Of a stretch of 17,006 nt of DNA, positions 11,314 to 17,006 are shown piece after piece. The stretch covers positions 1-17,006 of the forward strand of contig JAUYQE010000135.1 in the NCBI GenBank assembly GCA_030695605.1. Reading direction: 5' to 3'. Under the pieces are notes generated by a model that had not been told where the DNA came from, searched no databases, and was given only the letters and a program-made list of their open reading frames with translations. The stretch is from Nanobdellota archaeon (GTDB lineage Archaea > Nanobdellota > Nanobdellia > Woesearchaeales > GW2011-AR9). Position numbers and translations under genes: made by a program. The first letter of the stretch is position 1, and each line of letters starts with the position of its first letter.

Positions 11314-13032
11314 ATGAAAGAAACCGGCTCATCAAAAGAGAAAGCAATCATTCTCAAATATGCTCTCCAGAACGCCCACGATTTCGGCGGGAAAGTAAAC
11401 CTGCAGGCAGTTCTCGGCGCTGTCCTGCGGGAAAAGCCGGAGCTGAAAAAAGATGTTCCAAAAGTTCTCAAAGAAATCCAAAACATCGCCAAAGAAGTCG
11501 AGCAGCTTTCTCCGGCCGCCCTGAAAGAAAAGCTCAAAGATATCGCACCAGAACTGCTCCAGAAAAAAGAAGAGAAAGAGCAAGGCCCTTTAAAGCCGCT
11601 GCCCAAAGCCGTGCCGGGAAAAGTATCCCTGCGCATTGCTCCTTCGCCGAGCGGCTTGCTGCATATCGGCCACATTTATGGCACCTCTTTGAATTATGAA
11701 TATGCAAAAATGTACAACGGAAAGTTTTCCGTGCGCATTGAAGACACGGACCCCGAAAAAATTTACCCGCCGGCGTACGACCTCATAGTGGATGATGTGC
11801 AATGGCTGACGGACAACGGCGTTTCTGGAGTGATAGTGCAGTCCTCCCGGCTGGGGATCTATTACGACTATGCGGAAAAGCTGGTTACTTTGGGCAAAGC
11901 GTATGTCTGCACCTGCGATGCGGATAAATGGCGGGAGATGAAAAATCACGGGACGGCCTGCAGCTGCCGGAGCTTAAACGAGAAAGACCAACAGCTGCGC
12001 TATGCCAAAATGTTTAATGAGTACGCCGAAGGAGAAGCCGTGCTGCGGCTCAAGACGGACATCACCCACAAAAATCCGGCGATGCGCGATTTTGGGATTA
12101 TGCGCATCAACGAGCATGTGCATCCTAAAACTGGCAAAGAGCAGCGCATGTGGCCACTGATGGTCTTTTCCGTCGCTATTGACGACCATGAGCTGGGCAT
12201 CACCCATGTGCTGAATGGGAAAGAGCATGCTGACAATGCGCTTAAAGAACAAATCATCATGGAATATCTCGGCTGGAAGCCGCCGGTGTACGGGCATTGG
12301 GGACGCATCAATTTTTCCGGATTCTCTGTCAGCAAATCAAAAACACGGCTAGCGATAGAAGAAGGGCAATATAAAGGCTGGGACGACATCCGCCTGCCTT
12401 TCCTGCGGGCCTTGCGCCGGCGGGGTTATCAAGCAAAAGCCTTCCGCAAGTTTGCACTGGAAATCGGCCTGAGCCTAAATGACAAGACCGTGAGCATGGA
12501 AGAATTCTGGAAAATGATCAATGCGTTCAATCGCGAGATCGTCGAGCCTCGAGCCAATCGCTATTTCTTCGTCGATGATCCCGTCGAAATTACGATCGAA
12601 AGCTGCTCTCCTCGAGAAGTGCAAGTACCCCTACATCCCGATTTTCCGGAACGGGGAAAGCGCACGCTTAAGACCACGGACACTTTTCTGATTGCCAAAA
12701 ACGATTACAAGCAGCTGGCTGAAAGCTATGTGCATCGCCTGATGGACTGCTGCAACTTTATTTTGCAAGGGACGACGTTCCGCTTCCTGTCCCAGCCATA
12801 TAATAATTATAAAAATGCCAAGGATCGGGGGAGGATCATCCACTGGCTGCCGGCAGCCACAAAACTACAAGCCGAGGTGCTGCTGGACACGGGGCTGAAA
12901 CTTTCCGGAGTAGCCGAAGAAGCGCTGCAGAAGTTGCCCGTGGGAACGATCGTGCAGCTGGAACGGCGCTTTTTTGCGCGTATCGATACCATTACAAAAA
13001 ATAAAATCATGTTGTGGTATTTGCATAAGTAA
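11314..13032 (+). CDS. gltX: Glutamyl-tRNA synthetase, archaeal type
   Basis: This enzyme charges tRNA-Glu (and in many archaea tRNA-Gln, for later amidation) with glutamate. From 11314 it is 572 aa, the usual archaeal length. The N-terminal helical domain (KEKAIILKYALQNA, then AVLGAVLREKPELKK) covers about 1-95. The class I catalytic core starts with APSPSGLLHIGH (HIGH motif at 117-120). A zinc-binding insert has C199, C201, C216 and C218. FSVSKSKT is the KMSKS equivalent (338-342). The C-terminal beta-barrel anticodon-binding part runs from about 405 to the end. In-frame ATGs exist at 11140, 11254 and 11314. I chose 11314 because family N-termini begin just before the ILKYALQNA helix and a TATA-like box sits 28 nt upstream; 11254 remains possible. 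The gene heads a cluster with a winged-helix gene and purA. Confidence 0.93.
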   Translation: MKETGSSKEKAIILKYALQNAHDFGGKVNLQAVLGAVLREKPELKKDVPKVLKEIQNIAKEVEQLSPAALKEKLKDIAPELLQKKEEKEQGPLKPLPKAVPGKVSLRIAPSPSGLLHIGHIYGTSLNYEYAKMYNGKFSVRIEDTDPEKIYPPAYDLIVDDVQWLTDNGVSGVIVQSSRLGIYYDYAEKLVTLGKAYVCTCDADKWREMKNHGTACSCRSLNEKDQQLRYAKMFNEYAEGEAVLRLKTDITHKNPAMRDFGIMRINEHVHPKTGKEQRMWPLMVFSVAIDDHELGITHVLNGKEHADNALKEQIIMEYLGWKPPVYGHWGRINFSGFSVSKSKTRLAIEEGQYKGWDDIRLPFLRALRRRGYQAKAFRKFALEIGLSLNDKTVSMEEFWKMINAFNREIVEPRANRYFFVDDPVEITIESCSPREVQVPLHPDFPERGKRTLKTTDTFLIAKNDYKQLAESYVHRLMDCCNFILQGTTFRFLSQPYNNYKNAKDRGRIIHWLPAATKLQAEVLLDTGLKLSGVAEEALQKLPVGTIVQLERRFFARIDTITKNKIMLWYLHK

Positions 13033-13037
13033 AAAGA

Positions 13038-13052
13038 TGATGCTCTGCATCA
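13038..13052. repeat. Perfect short hairpin between gltX and the 13076 gene
   Basis: TGATGC TCT GCATCA forms a six-pair stem with a three-base loop, starting five nt after the gltX stop and ending 12 nt before the next RBS. It is flanked by A-runs, not T-runs, so it is unlikely to be a terminator on the plus strand. It could be an RNA-processing site, an mRNA-stabilising element or a protein-binding site. Confidence 0.4.
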
Positions 13053-13064
13053 CCTAAAAAAAGA

Positions 13065-13070
13065 GGAGGT
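13065..13070 (+). promoter_or_regulatory. RBS of the 13076 gene
   Basis: GGAGGT is five nt upstream of the ATG at 13076. It is a strong Shine-Dalgarno sequence, as expected for an internal gene of a polycistronic transcript. Confidence 0.65.
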
Positions 13071-13075
13071 ATACT

Positions 13076-13621
13076 ATGGGAAAAATAAGTCGGGATACGC
13101 CATTAGCTGAACTCACGTTCCGCCGCTATGAAAAACCGTCGGTAAGTGAGCGAGAGCTGGTAAGAAAATTCTGCCTGTCCGTGGGCTTGCTGCAGCCCGG
13201 GGATTCACGGGATGTTGTCGTTGATGTGTTACACGTCTTGCTGAAAGCCCGGCAGCGAAAAGAGGAACTCCATTCCGAAGAGATTAAAAACTTGGTGATG
13301 GACGAGCGGAAACGCTCCGGATTGCCGATGCTGGGCGTGGCTTCGTCGAACGTACGGCGGCAGCTGAAGCGCATCAAAGACCTGCATCTCATCGAAACCA
13401 ATGCCAACCTGTATCGCATCACGGAATGGGCGGACCTTTCCGAACTGTTTGAAGAAAAAGTGCACAACTTCCTGCTGAAATCGGTCTTAGGCCGGGTGCG
13501 AGAATATGTCAAGAGAATAGATGAAGAGTTTGGCGGGAAAGAAAAATTTACCGGAAAGAAGGAAACGCCGGAACGCGAGATGAAAGCGGAGAAGAGCATC
13601 TTCGGGAAAATAATTCCTTAA
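13076..13621 (+). CDS. Winged-helix-like protein of unknown function (181 aa)
   Basis: I recognise no named family, but the fold is readable. The N-terminus MGKISRDTPLAELTFRRYEKP is followed by RELVRKFCLSVGLLQPGDSRD. Residues 46-117 fit a winged helix: a first helix (VVVDVLHVLLKARQ), a second (HSEEIKNLVMDERKR), a recognition-type helix (SSNVRRQLKRIKDLH) and a two-strand wing (LIETNANLYRITEW). A coiled or helical region at 125-152 (EEKVHNFLLKSVLGRVREYV) may dimerise, and a charged tail ends the protein. It is likely a DNA- or RNA-binding regulator. It is tightly packed between gltX (43 nt) and purA (26 nt) and has a strong RBS, so it is co-transcribed with translation and purine genes. Whether it regulates them is inference. 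Confidence 0.72.
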   Translation: MGKISRDTPLAELTFRRYEKPSVSERELVRKFCLSVGLLQPGDSRDVVVDVLHVLLKARQRKEELHSEEIKNLVMDERKRSGLPMLGVASSNVRRQLKRIKDLHLIETNANLYRITEWADLSELFEEKVHNFLLKSVLGRVREYVKRIDEEFGGKEKFTGKKETPEREMKAEKSIFGKIIP

Positions 13622-13647
13622 AATGAGAACGCCAAAGCACGTTTAAA

Positions 13648-15039
13648 ATGACCAAATACGAAGCCGGGCCAAGAACGCAAGCCGTCCTAGGCATGCAGTT
13701 CGGCGATGAAGGCAAAGGCACTGTTGTTGCTACCTATGCTCGGGAAGCCGATGTTGTAGTGCGCTTTAATGGGGGCGGGAATGCTGGGCATACTCTCTAC
13801 ACTGCGGAAGGAAAGAAAGTCGTCATGAATGATGCGCCGTCGGGAATGATCTTTCCCCACGTCACGAACGTCATCGCCAATGGCTGCGTGTTAAATCTGG
13901 AAACACTGGCCAGGAACATCAGCGGGCTGGAAACAAAACTCTTTATTTCTGACGCCGCCCATCTGGTGCTCCCGTACCATAGCGAGATAGACAAAGCCCG
14001 GGAACAGGCTCGGGAAAAAGGCATAGGGACGACAGGAAAGGGCATCGGGCCAGCGTACGCAGATAAAGCGCATCGCATCGGCATACGCGCGGGATTACTC
14101 AAGCGCCCACAACGGCTGGAAGAAGTGCTGGCAGAAACTCTAGAATTCAAGAACCAAGAGCTGCAATCGTTGGGCAGCGAAAGGCAATTTTCGATGAAAG
14201 AAATTCTCGAATGGTTAGAACCATATCGCCAACGCTTCGCTCCCAGCGTGATTGATACGAGAGAGTACCTGCAAGAAGCGATCCGCCAGCGGAAGAAAAT
14301 TGTCCTCGAAGGGGCTAATGGAGCGCTGCTCGATCTCGATCAGGGAACGTATCCCTATGTCACCTCTTCTTCAACGACCATCGGCGGCGTCCTGACCGGG
14401 ACGGGACTCAACCATCGCCAGATCGGCAGAGTCATTGGCGTTATAAAAGCGTACACGAGCCGCGTCGGCGAAGGCCCTTTTCCGACGGAAAGCGAGCTGT
14501 ATGAAGATATAAAGCAGTTCAAAAAAGGGGAACGGACGATTACGGAAGAAGAAGAAAAAATTGTTCGGGAAGGGACGGGCTGGGAGAGCGGATATGATCG
14601 GTTCTTCTCCCGCTGGATCCGCGAAAGTGCCGAGGAATTTGGCGCAACCACCGGCCGGCCCCGGCGCATCGGCTGGCTGGACTTGGTAGCCGTGAAGAAA
14701 GCAGTACAGATAAATGGCTGCAATTACTACGCGCTTACCCGTTTAGATAATCTCGATGGCACCTTCCGGGTGAAAGTCTGCACGGCATACCAACACAAAG
14801 AAACGGGAGAGAAGACGGAGATCTTCCCCAGCGATACGGAAGAGCTGGCGAACTATGAGCCGGTGTACGAGATCATTCCCGGCTGGAAATCAACAAAAGG
14901 GATGCGGTCATTTGCCGAACTGCCGGGTAGTGCACAATGGTATGTCAATCTGACTTCTGAATGCCTGAATATCCCGCCGGCGCTGCTCAAGAACGGGCCG
15001 CTGCAGGACGATAGAATTGAGATGTTTAAGCTGTGGTAA
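13648..15039 (+). CDS. purA: Adenylosuccinate synthetase with an internal insertion
   Basis: The enzyme converts IMP + Asp + GTP to adenylosuccinate + GDP + Pi, the first committed step to AMP. Visible motifs are the GTP loop GMQFGDEGKG (15-24, with D20 and K23), GGGNAGHT (H48), GTTGKGIGPAYADK (127-140), the EGANGALLDLDQGTYPYVTSS region, RVGEGPFPTE, FGATTGRPRRIGWLD (331-345) and TRLDNLDG (364-371). At 463 aa it is longer than typical bacterial enzymes (about 430) and much longer than the short archaeal form. Between GPFPTE and FGATTG it has 49 residues where E. coli has 15, an extra charged helical segment. The C-terminal guanine-binding GPxR region is altered to GPLQDDR. The ATG at 13648 follows the previous stop by 26 nt without a clear RBS. 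Confidence 0.94.
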   Translation: MTKYEAGPRTQAVLGMQFGDEGKGTVVATYAREADVVVRFNGGGNAGHTLYTAEGKKVVMNDAPSGMIFPHVTNVIANGCVLNLETLARNISGLETKLFISDAAHLVLPYHSEIDKAREQAREKGIGTTGKGIGPAYADKAHRIGIRAGLLKRPQRLEEVLAETLEFKNQELQSLGSERQFSMKEILEWLEPYRQRFAPSVIDTREYLQEAIRQRKKIVLEGANGALLDLDQGTYPYVTSSSTTIGGVLTGTGLNHRQIGRVIGVIKAYTSRVGEGPFPTESELYEDIKQFKKGERTITEEEEKIVREGTGWESGYDRFFSRWIRESAEEFGATTGRPRRIGWLDLVAVKKAVQINGCNYYALTRLDNLDGTFRVKVCTAYQHKETGEKTEIFPSDTEELANYEPVYEIIPGWKSTKGMRSFAELPGSAQWYVNLTSECLNIPPALLKNGPLQDDRIEMFKLW

Positions 15040-15137
15040 GAGAAACTCCCCAGCTATAAGATCGTTGCATTAATTGACCTTCTCTATGCGACGCAACTAT
15101 GTGAGCATTACAGTATAAAGCTTAAAGCCGAGAAAAA

Positions 15138-15145
15138 CTTATAAC
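15138..15145 (+). promoter_or_regulatory. TATA box of the metalloprotease gene
   Basis: CTTATAAC is centred about 29 nt before the ATG at 15171 but only 20 nt before the ATG at 15162, so it favours the later start and a leaderless mRNA. AGTATAAAG at 15112-15120 is an alternative that would allow either start. Confidence 0.45.
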
Positions 15146-15170
15146 GCAAAGTATTTCGCTCATGTCGTTG

Positions 15171-16424
15171 ATGAAAAAGAGGGGGTTTATTTCGCTCTTG
15201 GCAGTGCTGTCGTTTCTCCTATCATGTACTTCTGCCGGTGAAGCAAGCCACAACAACATTCTTCTCTATCCCAGCCCCCTCATCAGAACCAATGTCCTCA
15301 GCGAACAACGAGTCGGAGTCTTTTTAATCGACTATGTTAATGACGGAAATGAGCAAACAAGAGAGCAGGTTCAAGAAGCGATTTTCCATTCCGCGTGGTC
15401 TATAAACAATTTTGTACGAGATTCTTCCTACAACAAAACGTGGCTTACGGGAGACATTTTTGGCTGGATGCATCTCACTGAAGAAGAGCGCTATTGCTGG
15501 CCGGATGATGGCACGCTTCTGATTCATTTTCAAGATCAGGAGATAGACTTTCAGCAGTATGAACAATTTGTTTTTCTTATCCGGGGAAAAAAAACGGGTT
15601 GCCCCTGGGGATCTTCGAGTTTTGGGAAAGCTCCTCTGCGAACACCTGATGGAATGGTGAATGCGAGCGTGAGCAGAGTAAGAACACCGACGTTCTACTT
15701 CCCGAGCGACATTTCTCGCACGACAAACCAAGTGCTCGCCCACGAGCTCATCCATGCATTTGGGGTTTCAGGCCATGCCAACGCCTACGAATGTGGAGCA
15801 GTGACGCTGACGGCCAACCGAAGCTCCTGTCTCCAACTACCGGAGAGAGACTCGTTCGATATCATGGGAGGGCGATATTGGTCTTCCCAACCTAACGCCT
15901 GCTATAAAGAAGAGTTGGGCTGGCTTAATGCTACCGAGATAAAGACCGTTCGGAAAAGCGGAAAGTACGTTTTATATCCGTTTGAAAGTGACTCATCAAA
16001 AATAAAAGCCCTCAAAATTCCTTTAAGAAATCCCCTTCCGATCGCCACCCTTTCAGGCAGCGAGCTCTTTATGACGGCTTATTATCTGGAGTATCGCATC
16101 GGCCAAGGGGTGGATGAACGATTACTCGGCCTTGCAAACGGCTTGTATCTGGCACCCACCCCCATAAGCACGCAGGGTGTTATGGTTCGGGGAGCTCTCT
16201 TTATCGACGGAAAATGCACCACCACTTATCTGCTGGACATGCATCCGGAATCTTATCCAAATAACAGCAGCCCCGCCGCCAATGACTGGATTGATTCGTT
16301 CTTGTACGTTGGAGAAAAGTTTGTAGATACCGCAAATGGCATAACGATAACCCCCACAAAAATTTCAGGAGACGGAATAATGACTTTGTCGGTAAAGATA
16401 GCAGAGCTGCCTCTTATTGGTTAA
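15171..16424 (+). CDS. Exported metzincin-like zinc metalloprotease, putative lipoprotein
   Basis: This 417-aa protein starts MKKRGFISLLAVLSFLLSC, a signal peptide ending in a lipobox-like LLSC (C19), so it may be lipid-anchored on the outer face. The N-terminal part (about 45-180) lacks known motifs. The active site is HELIH (191-195) followed by AFGVSGH, giving H191, H195, catalytic E192 and a third His at 202. The Met-turn DIMGG lies at 230-234, followed by a KEELGWL helix as in gametolysin/M6-M11-like peptidases. Spacing is HExxHxxGxxxH, one residue longer than canonical metzincins. Residues 255-417 look beta-rich, a possible substrate- or surface-binding domain. Six cysteines besides C19 suggest disulfides. 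The start at 15171 is preferred over 15162 because of TATA spacing and signal-peptide form. Confidence 0.78.
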   Translation: MKKRGFISLLAVLSFLLSCTSAGEASHNNILLYPSPLIRTNVLSEQRVGVFLIDYVNDGNEQTREQVQEAIFHSAWSINNFVRDSSYNKTWLTGDIFGWMHLTEEERYCWPDDGTLLIHFQDQEIDFQQYEQFVFLIRGKKTGCPWGSSSFGKAPLRTPDGMVNASVSRVRTPTFYFPSDISRTTNQVLAHELIHAFGVSGHANAYECGAVTLTANRSSCLQLPERDSFDIMGGRYWSSQPNACYKEELGWLNATEIKTVRKSGKYVLYPFESDSSKIKALKIPLRNPLPIATLSGSELFMTAYYLEYRIGQGVDERLLGLANGLYLAPTPISTQGVMVRGALFIDGKCTTTYLLDMHPESYPNNSSPAANDWIDSFLYVGEKFVDTANGITITPTKISGDGIMTLSVKIAELPLIG

Positions 16425-17006
16425 CTGTTTACCGCCACGGTTTCGGCAATAACGGCTTTGTCGAGCATAAATAACGAGACCATTCGCTTCCCGGTCAATC
16501 CTGCTTCATACTTCTTCCGCTCTTTCCAATACTCTTGGGGATCGAGGCTCTGGCGGAGAATAACTTTTCCGGCGTTCAGTTGCTGCAACTGTTTGCGGAT
16601 TTCGCTGGTTTCTCTTGGAACAACGGCTAAGATTTCATAAGCCCGAAGAAACGGCGATTTTACGATTATTTTTGAGCAGAAATACTGCTTTTTCTCAGAG
16701 GTATAGAGTTCCAGCTTGTTCCCAGCAATATTGTTGGCCTCCCCCAGAAGGCCGGCCTGCAGAATCGCGGGATTGATGTCATACAGATAAGAAAATCCAT
16801 CAAAGGCTTTGGCAACAGGAAGCTTTGTTTTTTTCTTCGCTGATTCCAACCGCTCGCCTCCCGGCAGCAGCACCACGCTCCGTTCCGCTTTGGCCAGCGT
16901 TCCGCAATAGAGGGTTAGCCGGCTTAAGGCACCATGGACGGAAAGGTACTCTCGCTCCCCCACGAGAGGAATATTCTGCAGAAAAGGTGGCAGCTCGATG
17001 GCAATC
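16421..17006 (-). CDS. C-terminal part of a class I SAM methyltransferase with THUMP-like domain (5' end outside window)
   Basis: The frame is open to the right edge (last full codon 17003-17005), so the gene starts beyond the window. The GTG at 16963 is internal, because upstream codons IAIELPPFLQNIPLVGEREYL continue the homology. The visible 194 residues fit the THUMP-like C-terminal domain of SAM-dependent methyltransferases: EYLSVHGALSRLTLYCG, AERSVVLLPGGERLE, FSYLYDINPAILQAGLLGEA, KLELYTS, SPFLRAYEIL, and the tail GKVILRQSLDPQEYWKERKK. The catalytic Rossmann domain would lie outside. Substrate is unknown, probably RNA by analogy with THUMP proteins. Its stop overlaps the stop of the convergent metalloprotease gene by four bases. 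Confidence 0.72.
   Translation of the reverse strand, partial: IAIELPPFLQNIPLVGEREYLSVHGALSRLTLYCGTLAKAERSVVLLPGGERLESAKKKTKLPVAKAFDGFSYLYDINPAILQAGLLGEANNIAGNKLELYTSEKKQYFCSKIIVKSPFLRAYEILAVVPRETSEIRKQLQQLNAGKVILRQSLDPQEYWKERKKYEAGLTGKRMVSLFMLDKAVIAETVAVNS

Noticed and set aside
13038..13052. Hairpin after gltX as an intrinsic terminator
   Set aside because: It is followed by A-rich, not T-rich, sequence and then a strong RBS, so termination is unlikely.
1..17006. CRISPR array, tRNA, rRNA or replication origin
   Set aside because: No regularly spaced repeats, cloverleaf-like sequence, rRNA core motif or origin-type repeat cluster was recognised by eye; a covariance-model scan was not possible.

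Overview
The window looks like archaeal chromosome, most likely from a DPANN-type archaeon (Woesearchaeota/Pacearchaeota-like; this lineage is inferred from gene content, not from a marker gene). Pointers are an archaeal-type GltX with the long N-terminal helical domain and the HIGH/SVSKS motifs, many A/T-rich TATA boxes about 25-30 nt before start codons (leaderless promoters), Shine-Dalgarno sequences of the GAGGTG type, small zinc-ribbon and winged-helix proteins, and dense packing. Several genes look bacterial in character (RadC, full-length PurA, DsbA-like protein, CNNM/CorC-type protein).

Layout. 1-720 is an AT-rich accessory patch: the C-terminal end of a transposase followed by an unrecognised 164-aa gene. 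732-5072 runs on the minus strand: a CNNM/CorC membrane protein, a RelE-like toxin-antitoxin pair, a small exported protein of unknown function, a short-form malic enzyme and an exported cysteine-rich protein. 5124-7034 (minus) is a large membrane-anchored DsbA-like thioredoxin with a C-terminal cupredoxin-type domain. 7315-9401 holds a nucleotidyltransferase with a HEPN-like helical tail, a zinc-ribbon protein and a VapBC pair. 9497-11039 (minus) is a two-gene unit, BRO-N/DinD-like plus RadC. 11314-15039 (plus) is a compact gltX / winged-helix / purA cluster. 15171-16424 is an exported metzincin-like metalloprotease, convergent with the C-terminal THUMP-like domain of a methyltransferase that runs off the window end.

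How the genes may work together. Three themes stand out. (i) Extracytoplasmic thiol chemistry: the DsbA-like protein lies just upstream of an exported protein with eight cysteines, and two further exported proteins in the window (117 aa; metalloprotease) also carry several cysteines and are plausible clients. (ii) Stress or conflict modules: two type II toxin-antitoxin pairs, an NTase/HEPN-like protein, BRO-N and RadC, consistent with an accessory region shaped by transfer. (iii) Housekeeping: GltX for Glu-tRNA, PurA for AMP synthesis, malic enzyme for pyruvate and NAD(P)H.

Regulatory DNA is informative here. Tandem 9-bp repeats sit just downstream of the TATA boxes of the RelE-like module and of gltX, 10-bp inverted repeats occur in two divergent intergenic regions, and a hairpin plus T-run separates the DsbA-like gene from its cysteine-rich neighbour. 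I found no tRNA, rRNA or CRISPR array by eye.
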